Assembly: GCF_000160775.2 (NCBI RefSeq) | Contig: NZ_CM001024.1 | Coordinates: 2,665,241-2,729,240 of the forward strand | From: Aeromicrobium marinum DSM 15272 | GTDB taxonomy: Bacteria; Actinomycetota; Actinomycetes; Propionibacteriales; Nocardioidaceae | Reading direction: 5' to 3' | DNA: 64,000 nucleotides | Shown here: positions 54,293-64,000 of the stretch, in pieces | How positions within the stretch are numbered: the first letter of the stretch is position 1 | How the letters are laid out: every line of letters begins with the position of its first letter | Notes under the pieces: model-generated | Told to the model about the DNA's origin: nothing | Database searches by the model: none | The model's input: only the letters and a program-made list of their open reading frames with translations | Program-made: the position numbers and the translations under genes

Positions 54293-56080
54293 TCACCCGG
54301 CGAACTCCTGGACCACGACGTTCACCACGGTGCGGCCGTCCACGGCCTGACTCAGGGTGTAGGCCACCGAGTGCCCGCCGCGGTCGGTCCAGGCGAGGAA
54401 CACCGGTTGGGTGCTCGCGGCGGACACGTCGCCGGACGTCCGGTCGGGCTCACCGTGGGCGGTGACCAGCTCGTCGCGGACCGCGGCGCGAGGTCGGTCG
54501 ACGGTGCCCGTGACCACCCAGCCGCCCTGGGCACCCACGTCCTCCTGCAGGGCCTGGTCGATCTCGAGCCCTGACGGCAACGTGACACGGCCCGCCGGGA
54601 AGCCTTCCGGCAGAGCGCTGCCAGGCGTCGCACCGGCAGGCGTCGCACCGTCGGCCGCCGCCGTGTCCGCCGATCCCGAGATGTCCTCGGCGGCCGGCCC
54701 CCCACAGGCGGCCGACGCAGCGAGCAGCACGGCGGCGACCAGCGCGCTGCTCAGCGGCCGGCGACCACGCCGGGGCGCCAGCAGCAGTGCCGCGCCCGCG
54801 ACGAGCATCAGCAGACCTGCGACGGCGAGGGGTGCGGGGACTGCAGCGCCGACCGCCGGGAGCACGGGGTGGCCCGCGCCGGCCTGCCCGCCCGGGCCGG
54901 CCTGCCCACTCGTGTCGGCCGGCGTGCCGGTGCTCGTGCTCGCGGCCCGGACGGTCACCGACTGCCAACCGATCAGCTCACCGTCGTCGTCGTACACCGC
55001 CAGACGGTGCTCGCCGGCCGGCACGTCCGACGGCAGGGTGACGGCGACCTGCCCGGCATCGTCGACGGTGGGCGTGCCCAGACCGATCGGGTCGGAGAAC
55101 AGCACCACCCGGACCGGCCGGCCGGCCCGTTCCACACCGACCTCGATCCGGAACCGGTCACCGAGAGTGATCGTCGGCGCGGGCAGCACCGTGATGAGGT
55201 TCTCGGTCGCCTCGGTGAGGTCGCTCTCGTCCGGTGCGCCGGGCTCGTCGGGCTCGTCCGCGGGTTGGACCGGACCCACCGCCTCGGACAGGCTGTCGAG
55301 CGTCTCGTCGCCGCGGGTCGCGGTCGACCTGAAGGTGATGACCGCGCCCTCGAGGTCCTCGCCGAGGGAGAGCTCCGTACCCGTCGCGCCGGCGATCGGC
55401 GCCCCGTCCGCCAGCCACTGGTTGGTGACGGTGCCGTCGTTGAACGTGGCGGGGACACCGGTGAGGGTCGCCCCGACCAGGGGTTCTCCGGTCACGGTCG
55501 GCCGGGTCTGTGCCACGAGGTCGTCCTGTCCGCAGCCGTCGCAGGCGACGAGCACCACGACCGCGGTCTGGACCGCCTCGGTGTCCGGGAAGTTGACGAT
55601 CTCCCACGGACCCCCGGGTGTGCCCGCCGGGACGACGTCGGTGTACGCGAAGCCGCCCGTGCTCGAGGGGCCGGCGCCCATGTCGAGGAGCACGACACGC
55701 CAGGCGCCGGGTTCGGGGTCGGCCGGGAAGGTCACCGACGAGCTGGCATGCCCCCCCGAGGTGAACTTGAACGAACCGCGAGCGACCTGCCGTTCCGACG
55801 GTGAGTACAGCTCGATGCTGCGGATGCCGAACGTCCAGCTGTCGCACTCGGCCTCGAAGTGGAAGTCGGCACAGGTGGTGGCGACCTTGAGCGCGAATCC
55901 GACCTCGATGGGCTCGGACGTGTCGAAGCTGGCGTCGATGATGCCTGGGGTGAACTCGAGCGCCTCGATCCACTCCGGTGCCGGCGGACGGATGCGGTCG
56001 CCCGCGTGGTCGGCGGTGGCGGTCGGTGACGCCGTCAGCAGCAGGGCGACGAACAGCGGCAGGACGAGGAGTCGGTGCAT
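54293..56080 (-). CDS. large exported protein with a second, internal lipoprotein-like signal (apparent gene fusion)
   Basis: This 595-residue protein begins with a signal peptide (LLVLPLFVALLLTASPTATA). Beta-rich segments follow (SWTFGIRSIELYSPSERQVA, PTVTGEPLVGATLTGVPATF, DRFRIEVGVERAGRPVRVVL), then a Gly/Ala linker and a C-terminal anchor (HPVLPAVGAAVPAPL, a TM stretch, and APRRGRRP). Where a wall-anchored protein would end, the chain continues with SSALVAAVLLAASAACGG, a lipobox-like hydrophobic segment, and a domain homologous to the neighbouring lipoprotein: LPEGFPAGRVTLPSGLEIDQ and GEPDRTSGDVSAAS. The ATG overlaps the previous stop (ATGA). Either a real fusion or loss of a stop between two genes explains it. 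Confidence 0.75.
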   Translation of the reverse strand: MHRLLVLPLFVALLLTASPTATADHAGDRIRPPAPEWIEALEFTPGIIDASFDTSEPIEVGFALKVATTCADFHFEAECDSWTFGIRSIELYSPSERQVARGSFKFTSGGHASSSVTFPADPEPGAWRVVLLDMGAGPSSTGGFAYTDVVPAGTPGGPWEIVNFPDTEAVQTAVVVLVACDGCGQDDLVAQTRPTVTGEPLVGATLTGVPATFNDGTVTNQWLADGAPIAGATGTELSLGEDLEGAVITFRSTATRGDETLDSLSEAVGPVQPADEPDEPGAPDESDLTEATENLITVLPAPTITLGDRFRIEVGVERAGRPVRVVLFSDPIGLGTPTVDDAGQVAVTLPSDVPAGEHRLAVYDDDGELIGWQSVTVRAASTSTGTPADTSGQAGPGGQAGAGHPVLPAVGAAVPAPLAVAGLLMLVAGAALLLAPRRGRRPLSSALVAAVLLAASAACGGPAAEDISGSADTAAADGATPAGATPGSALPEGFPAGRVTLPSGLEIDQALQEDVGAQGGWVVTGTVDRPRAAVRDELVTAHGEPDRTSGDVSAASTQPVFLAWTDRGGHSVAYTLSQAVDGRTVVNVVVQEFAG

Positions 56081-56604
56081 CAGGGGGTCCTTGGTTTCAC
56101 GAGGGCGGTGACGGCGGTGTCACCGTCGTCGTTGCTGGTCAGGGTGAAGGTGAGCTCGTAGCCTTCGTGGTCGTTCCATGTCATGACCACGGGGACGCCG
56201 TCGGGGAACGACGCATCACCGGTCTCGGTGTCCGGCTCGCCGTAGAGGGTCGCCAGGCTCTCGCGCACGGGACTGATCGGATCGCGGACGAGACCGAGCA
56301 CCAGCCACGCGGTGCTCCCGCCGACGTTCCGCTCCTGCGCCATGGTCACGTCGAACCCCAGGGGGAAGCTGACCGCGTCCTCGGGGAAGTCCTCGGGCAG
56401 GGTCCCGCCACTGGTCACGGAGTCGTCGCCGGCCGAGACGGTCACCCCCGGTCCGGGCTGGTCGACCGTGGTCGTGGACGTCCCGCCTGCTGTCTCCCCG
56501 CCGCACGCGGTCAGTGACGCGAGCAGGACCACCGCGCCGACCGCAGCCGTCAGGCGGCGGGGCGACACACTGCCTGCGTCGCCGGGCACCTCGCTCGCCG
56601 TCAT
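56080..56604 (-). CDS. exported lipoprotein, paralogue of the fused C-terminal domain
   Basis: This 174-residue protein has a lipoprotein signal with the lipobox ASLTAC near residue 34, a Thr/Gly-rich linker, and a domain with LPEDFPEDAVSFPLGFDVTM, NVGGSTAWLVLGLV, GEPDTETGDASFPDGVPVVM and TWNDHEGYELTFTLTS. The same pattern of LPE-FP, AW/GW, GEPD and W-D occurs at the C-terminus of the downstream 595-residue protein. The ATG at 56604 overlaps the stop of the upstream gene, and its own stop overlaps the next ATG. I do not recognise the family; it is probably tethered outside the membrane. Confidence 0.8.
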   Translation of the reverse strand: MTASEVPGDAGSVSPRRLTAAVGAVVLLASLTACGGETAGGTSTTTVDQPGPGVTVSAGDDSVTSGGTLPEDFPEDAVSFPLGFDVTMAQERNVGGSTAWLVLGLVRDPISPVRESLATLYGEPDTETGDASFPDGVPVVMTWNDHEGYELTFTLTSNDDGDTAVTALVKPRTP

Positions 56605-57209
56605 CGGCACTCGACCTGGACCGTCGCGAGGCTCTCCTGGCCACTGAGGGTCACCAGTCGTTGGTCGCCGGTGACCGCCAGGCCGTCGCGCTCGACGGTG
56701 ACCGCCGGCCACTCCCTCCCGATCTCGTTGTAGCCGGCGCCGAACCGGTCGTCGGGCAGGTCGATCGTGATCTGGCTCTGGTCCTCCAGTCCCTCGGGGT
56801 ACAGGGTCAGCGAGAGGAGGCCCGCGTCCTCCGGCGCCGGGGACTGGTCGATCCGGGTGAGCGGCAGGGCGGCGATCAGTCCTCCCGAGACGTCACCACA
56901 GCTGCTCGGTCCCGCCGCGAATTCGTAGGTGACCCCGTCGAGCGTCACGACCGCCTCAGCCGATCCGTCACCGCCGGCCGCGTCGTCGGTCCCGCCCGAC
57001 GTCTCACCGCCCGACGACGTCTCATCGGCCGCTGCGGTCGGCCCGTCCTGGCGGTCGGTGTCGGCCTCGTTGGACGATCCGCAGGCGGTGGTGGTCACGG
57101 CGATCGCGAGCAGCGCGGCCACGACCGCGGTGCCTCGGGACCGTTCCGGTCGCCGTGCGGCGGGATCGTCGTCGGTGCCGATCGGTGCCGGCCTGGAGGT
57201 GGGAAGCAT
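56601..57209 (-). CDS. exported lipoprotein, first gene of the cassette
   Basis: This 202-residue protein has a basic N-terminus, a hydrophobic stretch and the lipobox TTTAC near residue 43 (AALLAIAVTTTACGSS), a Ser/Gly/Asp-rich linker, and a beta-rich domain (VVTLDGVTYEFAAGPSSCGD, LLSLTLYPEGLEDQSQITID) that ends with a Cys in TVQVECR; two Cys could form a disulfide. It is not clearly related to the other two proteins. The ATG at 57209 is preceded by GAAGGATCC; an in-frame ATG at 57299 would give a cytoplasmic extension and is less likely. It is divergent from the LAL regulator. Confidence 0.75.
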   Translation of the reverse strand: MLPTSRPAPIGTDDDPAARRPERSRGTAVVAALLAIAVTTTACGSSNEADTDRQDGPTAAADETSSGGETSGGTDDAAGGDGSAEAVVTLDGVTYEFAAGPSSCGDVSGGLIAALPLTRIDQSPAPEDAGLLSLTLYPEGLEDQSQITIDLPDDRFGAGYNEIGREWPAVTVERDGLAVTGDQRLVTLSGQESLATVQVECR

Positions 57210-57298
57210 CGCGGATCCTTCGGTCGCACGGCGGGAGCGCTGGAGCACTTCGGCCAAGTCTTGGTGGCGATCGACCCACCGGCCATATGCAGTTCCCA

Positions 57299-57304
57299 TA
57301 GGGT
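57299..57304 (+). promoter_or_regulatory. -10 hexamer for a leaderless LAL-regulator transcript
   Basis: TAGGGT ends six bases before the GTG at 57311. The 101-bp gap to the divergent lipoprotein gene must hold promoters for both directions. Confidence 0.4.
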
Positions 57305-57310
57305 CGGAGC

Positions 57311-60010
57311 GTGACGATCGGCGACGAGAGTGACACCGGACGAGGCCTGAGGCCGTTCATCGGGCGAGCGCATGAGGTCTCGGTGATCGACCAGTGCCTC
57401 GACGAGGTGGAGTCCGGACTCGGGTGCTCGCTCGTCATCGCCGGTGAGCCGGGCATCGGCAAGTCGGCTCTGGCGGACGAGGCGTTGCGGCGGGGTCGAG
57501 CGCGCCGGTTCGCGACCGCACGCGCGTACTGCGCACCCATCGACGGTCACGTGCAGGACCCGATCGCGGACGTCCTGACCGTCCTCCAGGGCCATGACGA
57601 CCACGACCACCCGGTCGATCCGTCGCCGGGTGGTGCCGTGGCCGCCCTGCGCCGACTCAGCAGTGACGCGCCGCTGATGATCGTCGTGGAGGACGTGCAC
57701 TGGGCCGGTGACCCCGCGATCACCGTCGTGGAGTGGCTGGCACGCCGGCTGCGCGATGCACCGATCCTGTGGGTCCTCACGGCTCGCTCGCCGTCGCTGC
57801 CCACCGGCCCGACGTCAGACGTGGAGGCGTTGCGTCAGATCCCCGGTGTGATCCAGGTGGACCTCTCCGGGTTCACCGTCGACGAGGTGGGCGACTTCGT
57901 CGGACACCACCACGGGAGCGCCTTCGACACCGAGGCCGTGTCGTCCATGCACGACCGGTGCAGGGGCAACCCGCTGTTGGTGGAGGAGCTCGCCCGTGCC
58001 CAGGCGCGAGGAGAACCAGATCTCACGCCGTTGATCGACAAGCTGTTCGGCGACGTCGTGCGGAGTCTTGATGCCGTGGCCCGGGACGTGCTGACCGTGT
58101 GTGCCCTGGCCGGGGGCACGATCCGCCACGAGCTGCTGCGCCGGGTCGAGGCAGCCACGGCGATCGACGTCCCGAGAGGGGTGGAGGACGCCGTCCGCCA
58201 CGGCGTTCTCGTGCGACGGCCGGAGCTGGCGGCCTACGCGTGCCGGCATCCGTTGCTGACCGACGTGGCCGTGGCCGCGGTGCCGGCCGACCGTGCACGG
58301 CGGGTCCACGCCGCCCTGGCCGACGCCCTGGCGGCCGAACCGGGCCTGGCGGTGTCGTCACCCGCCGCCGAGATCGCTCACCATCGCTGTCGCGCGGGCG
58401 ACGACGCGGCGGCGCTGGATGCGCTCCTGGCTGCTGCCGACGAGGCGGAGAGCCTGCATGCCCCGGGTTCGGTCCTCGCACACCTGCAGAAGGCGCTCGA
58501 CCTCTGTTCCCGTGTGCCACGGGCTCCGCGGGGCATGCTGCTCATGCGGGCCGCCTACGCCGCCGAGGTCGTCGGGCGCAACCGGGACGCGGTGCAGCTC
58601 GCCCGACAGGCGGTGTCCGCCGGCGAGGCATCGGGGCCCGCGCTGGGCCAGCGGCACCTGCTGCTGGCCGAGCTCCTCCGGCGAGGGCACCACCCACCCT
58701 TCGAGGCGGACGCGGCCGTGGAGCGAGCCGCCGAGCTGATCGGCGACGACCGTGGTCCGGCCGGGGTGCAGCTGGCCCTGGCCGGGTGCTGGCACTGGGA
58801 CCGCGACCCACGCGCCGCCGTCATCCACGGGCACCGGGCCATCGAGCAGGCCGAGGCGATGGCGGCCCCTCCGTTCCTGGCGCAGGCGCTGGTCCAGACG
58901 GGCGGTGCGATGACCCTGCTCGGTGAGGTGGATGAGGGGATCGCCCTGGCGCGTCGAGGGCGTGAGGTGGCCACGGAGTCCGGGTTCGAGGTCGGGGCAC
59001 TGACCTCGTGCGTGCCCATCGCCGCCATGCACACGTTCGCCGGGCGACCGTCGCACGGCGCGGACGAGGCGCTCGCCGGTCTGCGGCGTTGCGACGCGGC
59101 GACCGACTCCGCGACGCTGCGAGCAGCCCTCGCCGGGTGGGCGGCGTACTCGTTGTTCTCGTCGGGGCGGTGGGCCGAGGCGTCCGACCTGACCGTGGAG
59201 GCCGAGGCCGACGGCATCTACGCCGCACTCCTGCCGCTGACGACGGCTCGGCTGGCCGCGTTCGAGGGCAAGGCGGCGACGGCCGCGACCATCCTGGAGA
59301 CGTCGGTCGAGCGTGGTGTCTCGGTCGATCCGCACCATGCGGCTTCTGCGGCGTGGGCGGCCTGGTGCGCCGGAGACCTGGCCCGGGCCCACCAGGTGGC
59401 GCGTGCCGCGTCGCGAGGTGAAGGACTCCCCGCCGCCGTGGCGAACGAGCTGTGCTTCCTGGCCGCGTTCTGTGCAGGACCCGGCGACGGGCCACCGGTG
59501 CTGCCCGAGGAGGCATCCGGGGCCACGACGGTGGTGGCGGGACACTGGGCTGTCAGCGCCCGTGCCGCGGCGCGGGACGACGAGGCGTCGTGGAGCGAGG
59601 CGCTGGACTCGTGGCAGCAGTCGGACGGGTGGCCGCACATGGTCGCCATCTGTTCGGCACGGCTGGCGATGAGGACGAGCGCCCCGCGAGCACACGACCT
59701 GGCGGCCGCAGCGTTCGCGATCGCGCGTCGGCTCAGCAGCCCACCGTTGGAGTCCCTCGCCGTCGCTGCTGCCGCGTCGGCCGGTGTCGACCTGCAGATC
59801 GATCTCGACGACCCCGACCCGCACCTCACTCCGCGGGAGTCCGAGGTTCTGCGGTGGGTGTCGACGGGCGCGAGCAACCGACAGATCGCGCGCACCCTCG
59901 GCATCAGTGAGGGCACGGTCTCCGTGCACGTGTCGAACCTGCTGCGCAAGCTGGGGGTCGGGTCACGCACCGAGGCGGCCGTCCGGGCCGCTCGAGGCGC
60001 GTCGGCGTAG
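57311..60010 (+). CDS. LAL-type LuxR-family regulator with AAA ATPase domain
   Basis: This 899-residue protein has an N-terminal STAND/AAA domain with Walker A GEPGIGKS (residues 45-52) and Walker [14 protein letters not shown], a long TPR-like helical middle, and a C-terminal Lux[44 protein letters not shown] and [17 protein letters not shown]. Large ATP-binding LuxR regulators sense small molecules and switch on nearby genes. It is divergent from the three-lipoprotein cassette and 15 bp before the end of the convergent rmlCD gene. The start GTG at 57311 is supported by the -10 spacing. Confidence 0.9.
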   Translation: MTIGDESDTGRGLRPFIGRAHEVSVIDQCLDEVESGLGCSLVIAGEPGIGKSALADEALRRGRARRFATARAYCAPIDGHVQDPIADVLTVLQGHDDHDHPVDPSPGGAVAALRRLSSDAPLMIVVEDVHWAGDPAITVVEWLARRLRDAPILWVLTARSPSLPTGPTSDVEALRQIPGVIQVDLSGFTVDEVGDFVGHHHGSAFDTEAVSSMHDRCRGNPLLVEELARAQARGEPDLTPLIDKLFGDVVRSLDAVARDVLTVCALAGGTIRHELLRRVEAATAIDVPRGVEDAVRHGVLVRRPELAAYACRHPLLTDVAVAAVPADRARRVHAALADALAAEPGLAVSSPAAEIAHHRCRAGDDAAALDALLAAADEAESLHAPGSVLAHLQKALDLCSRVPRAPRGMLLMRAAYAAEVVGRNRDAVQLARQAVSAGEASGPALGQRHLLLAELLRRGHHPPFEADAAVERAAELIGDDRGPAGVQLALAGCWHWDRDPRAAVIHGHRAIEQAEAMAAPPFLAQALVQTGGAMTLLGEVDEGIALARRGREVATESGFEVGALTSCVPIAAMHTFAGRPSHGADEALAGLRRCDAATDSATLRAALAGWAAYSLFSSGRWAEASDLTVEAEADGIYAALLPLTTARLAAFEGKAATAATILETSVERGVSVDPHHAASAAWAAWCAGDLARAHQVARAASRGEGLPAAVANELCFLAAFCAGPGDGPPVLPEEASGATTVVAGHWAVSARAAARDDEASWSEALDSWQQSDGWPHMVAICSARLAMRTSAPRAHDLAAAAFAIARRLSSPPLESLAVAAAASAGVDLQIDLDDPDPHLTPRESEVLRWVSTGASNRQIARTLGISEGTVSVHVSNLLRKLGVGSRTEAAVRAARGASA

Positions 60011-60025
60011 CGGCGGGTCGGCCGG

Positions 60026-61432
60026 TCAGTCCCGGGCCAGGTACTCCTGCAGCGCCTCGTCGGCGTCGCGGGCGTGGAACCCCGTCGCGGTCAGCTTGTC
60101 GAGCGACAGCGCGCTGTGGCGTGGACGGGGCGACACGAGAGCGTCCTTGCCGGCGAAGTACTCCTCGGTCGAGACCGGCGAGACCCGGGCGGGGTCGTGT
60201 CCGGCCAGCTCGAACACCCGCTTCGCGACGGCGGCCCACGACGACACCGGGCCGGTGTTGCTGAGGTTGTAGGTGCCGTACTCGGCGCCTGAGTCGACCA
60301 GGTGCAGGATGCCGGCGGCCAGGTCGTCGGTGAAGGTCAGCCGTCCGAACTGGTCGTCGACGACCGCGGGATCGATGCCCCGGTCGGCGAGCGAGGCCAT
60401 GGTGCGCACGAAGTTCGCTCCGTCACCGATCACCCAGCTGGTCCGCACGACGTAGTGCCGCGGCACCGTGGCGATCACGGCGTCGGCCGCGGCCTTGGTC
60501 TGCCCGTAGACGCCCAGCGGGGAGAACGGCTCGTCCTCGGGATGCTCCTCGACCGTGCCGTCGAACACGTAGTCGCTGGAGACGTGCACCACCGTGATCT
60601 GGTTGCGGGCCGCGACGGCGGCCAGGTTCGACACGGAGTCGACGTTGACCCGCCACGCGTCGCGACGGCCCTCGAGGGTCTCGGCGGTGTCGACCGCGGT
60701 GTACGCCGCGGCGTTGATGATCGTGTCGTACTGCCTCCACGGGCGCGCCTCGGTGAGGTCCTGCGTCAGGTCGAGGTCGCCGACGTCGGTGAACTCCACG
60801 TGGTCGGCGCCGGCGAGGGCCCGCCTCAGCGCCTGACCGAGCTGGCCGTCGGCCCCCGTCACCAGCGTGCGGCGACGCTTGAACGGCTCGACGTCGGCGA
60901 GTCGCGGATGGGTGCGGTCCCGGTCCGACAGCTCGGCCTGGTCCAACGGGATCGGCCAGTCGATGGCCACCGTCTCGTCGGCCAGGTTGAGGAAGGTGTA
61001 CGAGGCGTCGGGCGACCAGTGGTCGTTGACCAGGTAGATGTAGGCGGTGTCCTGCTCCAACGACTGGTAGGAGTTGCCCACGCCGCGTGGCACGAACACC
61101 GCGGTCGAGGGGTCGAGCTCGGTGGTGAAGACCTGGCCGAAGCTGTCGCCCTCGCGCAGGTCGACCCAGGCCGCGAACACCCGGCCGGTGGCCACGGAGA
61201 TGAACTTGTCCCACGGTTCGGCGTGGATGCCGCGGGTGGTGCCGACGGCGTGGTTGAACGACACGTTGCTCTGGATCGGACCGAACTCGGTGAGCCCGAG
61301 CGACCGCATCTTGCGCAGGTGCCAGTTCTCCTTGAACCAGCCCCGGTTGTCGCCGTGGACGGGCAGGTCGATCAGCATCATCCCGGGGATCGGGGTCTGC
61401 TCGGACGCCAGGGACTTGCTGAACTCGACCAC
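60026..61432 (-). CDS. rmlCD: bifunctional dTDP-4-dehydrorhamnose 3,5-epimerase/reductase (RmlC-RmlD fusion)
   Basis: Residues 1-185 of this 468-residue protein are an RmlC cupin: PVHGDNRGWFKENWHLRKM, QSNVSFNHAVGTTRGIHAEP, GVGNSYQSLEQDTAYIYLVN. From about 187 the SDR-type RmlD reductase begins with RRRTLVTGADGQLGQALRRA and continues NAAAYTAVDTAETLEGRRDA, VSSDYVFDG and YGQTKAAAD (YxxxK). It performs the last two steps of dTDP-L-rhamnose synthesis on one chain. The GTG at 61432 comes just after the rmlB stop. Rhamnose likely joins arabinogalactan or teichoic wall polymers. Confidence 0.94.
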   Translation of the reverse strand: MVEFSKSLASEQTPIPGMMLIDLPVHGDNRGWFKENWHLRKMRSLGLTEFGPIQSNVSFNHAVGTTRGIHAEPWDKFISVATGRVFAAWVDLREGDSFGQVFTTELDPSTAVFVPRGVGNSYQSLEQDTAYIYLVNDHWSPDASYTFLNLADETVAIDWPIPLDQAELSDRDRTHPRLADVEPFKRRRTLVTGADGQLGQALRRALAGADHVEFTDVGDLDLTQDLTEARPWRQYDTIINAAAYTAVDTAETLEGRRDAWRVNVDSVSNLAAVAARNQITVVHVSSDYVFDGTVEEHPEDEPFSPLGVYGQTKAAADAVIATVPRHYVVRTSWVIGDGANFVRTMASLADRGIDPAVVDDQFGRLTFTDDLAAGILHLVDSGAEYGTYNLSNTGPVSSWAAVAKRVFELAGHDPARVSPVSTEEYFAGKDALVSPRPRHSALSLDKLTATGFHARDADEALQEYLARD

Positions 61433-61433
61433 G

Positions 61434-63304
<1,871 letters not shown>

Positions 63305-63365
63305 GGTCGACCATCCTGCCACGCTGGTCGCCCCGGCCCCGCCACCCGGCTTCGCCCGCCGGAAC

Positions 63366-63398
63366 GCCGAAAACCCCCACCGTCGGCGGGGGTTCGGC
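63366..63398. terminator. hairpin between rmlA and the response regulator
   Basis: GCCGA...ACCCCC pairs with GGGGGT...TCGGC with an AA bulge in the left arm. It lies in the 290-bp gap upstream of rmlA (minus) and the response regulator (plus), so it may be part of the rml leader or a transcription barrier. I see no gene in the gap. Confidence 0.4.
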
Positions 63399-63539
63399 CT
63401 GAGGACATCGGGAGAGATGCGCCAGCTGTCCGGGCACGGACCACGGGGAGAGCGGGTCCTGTCTGGGAGAGATCGCCCGGAACTGGTCCCATCGTCCCGC
63501 GCCGGCCGTCCGGCGCCCAGAGGACACCGACCCGAATCC

Positions 63540-63559
63540 TTCGGGACCAAGGTCCCCTT
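63540..63559. promoter_or_regulatory. DevR/DosR-like box
   Basis: TTCGGGACCAAGGTCCCCTT matches the DevR consensus TTSGGGACTWWAGTCCCSAA at 16 of 20 positions and contains the perfect palindrome GGGACC-AA-GGTCCC. It lies 36 bp before the start of a DevR-like gene. Confidence 0.6.
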
Positions 63560-63594
63560 GACGTCATGACCCCGTGGACGGGCACCATGGGGTC

Positions 63595-64000
63595 ATGGCC
63601 GACCCGATCCGCGTGTTCCTGCTGGACGACCACGAGATCGTCCGTCACGGCTTGCGTGGGTTGCTGGAGAGCGAGTCGGACATCGTGGTGGTCGGTGAGT
63701 CCGGTCGCGCGGCCGACGCCCCTGACCAGATCATCGACCTCGGTCCCGACGTGGCCGTGCTGGACGCCCGGCTCCCCGACGGCTCGGGCATCGAGGTCTG
63801 TCGCGAGGTGCGGTCGGCCAGGCCCGAGATCAAGGTCGTCATCCTCACCTCCTACGACGACGACGAGGCCCTGTTCACCGCGATCATGGCCGGGGCCTCC
63901 GGCTACGTCCTCAAGCAGATCCGTGGCAACGACCTCGTCGACGCGGTCCGCCGGGTCGCGGAGGGTCAGTCGCTGCTGGACCCCGCCGTGACCTTGCAGG
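63595..64000 (+). CDS. NarL/DevR-type response regulator, cut by the window edge
   Basis: The receiver domain starts at the ATG at 63595 with IRVFLLDDHEIVRHGLRGLL, has the phosphorylation-site region VAVLDARLPDGSGIEVCREV (Asp near residue 55), and ends near VVILTSYDDDEALFTAIMAG, ASGYVLKQIRGNDLVDAVRR. These stretches closely follow DevR/DosR, the hypoxia and NO response regulator, rather than generic NarL proteins. The HTH output domain lies beyond base 64000. A DevR-like box upstream suggests autoregulation. I expect a histidine kinase gene downstream. Confidence 0.85.
   Translation, partial: MADPIRVFLLDDHEIVRHGLRGLLESESDIVVVGESGRAADAPDQIIDLGPDVAVLDARLPDGSGIEVCREVRSARPEIKVVILTSYDDDEALFTAIMAGASGYVLKQIRGNDLVDAVRRVAEGQSLLDPAVTLQ

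Overview
The window is chromosomal DNA of a high-GC actinomycete. GTG starts are frequent, neighbouring genes often overlap by ATGA or GTGA, and the gene order around the replication origin is the conserved actinobacterial one (cca, DUF6049, murJ, pseudokinase, trxB, trxA, parB, parA, rsmG, jag, yidC, yidD, rnpA, rpmH, dnaA, oriC, dnaN, gnd, recF, DUF721, gyrB, gyrA, DUF3566, tRNA-Ile, DLW-39, tRNA-Ala). The padR-ino1 pair next to a class A PBP is also typical. A member of the Propionibacteriales such as Aeromicrobium or Nocardioides is my inference from content and style; no rRNA is present to test it.

Left part (1-15 kb): a DGPF/YCII protein with an ECF42-type sigma factor; a MOSC protein; a minus-strand operon of circularly permuted ATP-grasp, alpha-E and transglutaminase proteins followed by a frameshifted CG0192-like gene; an HNH endonuclease; a siderophore-interacting protein behind an IdeR/DtxR box; a FemX-like transferase coupled to an alanine-racemase-like enzyme; a class A PBP; then PadR and inositol-3-phosphate synthase, followed by a terminator and two 117-bp-period intergenic repeats.

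Transport block (14.7-24.3 kb): a TetR regulator faces a Liv-type ABC importer operon (livF, livG, an acyl-CoA ligase gene, livH, two tiny coupled ORFs, livM, livK). A perfect 14-bp palindrome sits inside the livF promoter. A second, convergent acyl-CoA ligase gene follows, and the whole suggests uptake and CoA activation of a carboxylic acid. DUF808 and cca follow.

Origin block (26-51 kb): cell-wall export (DUF6049, MurJ, a free-standing pseudokinase), thioredoxin, ParAB with two parS sites, and the replication-initiation cluster. oriC between dnaA and dnaN shows DnaA boxes next to a DnaA-trio-like element.

Accessory block (51.06-54.29 kb): immediately after tRNA-Ala lie a serine-recombinase remnant, a GlxA-type regulator, a small monooxygenase, and about 1.2 kb without a convincing gene but with a tRNA-Thr 3' fragment. 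It looks like a decayed insertion.

Right part (54.3-64 kb): three ATGA-coupled genes for exported lipoproteins, including a gene that appears to fuse a surface protein to a lipoprotein; a divergent LAL-type LuxR regulator; the dTDP-rhamnose genes rmlA, rmlB and a fused rmlCD; and a truncated DevR/DosR-like response regulator gene preceded by a DevR-like box. Five genes begin with GTG exactly six bases after a TANNNT hexamer, which predicts leaderless transcripts.
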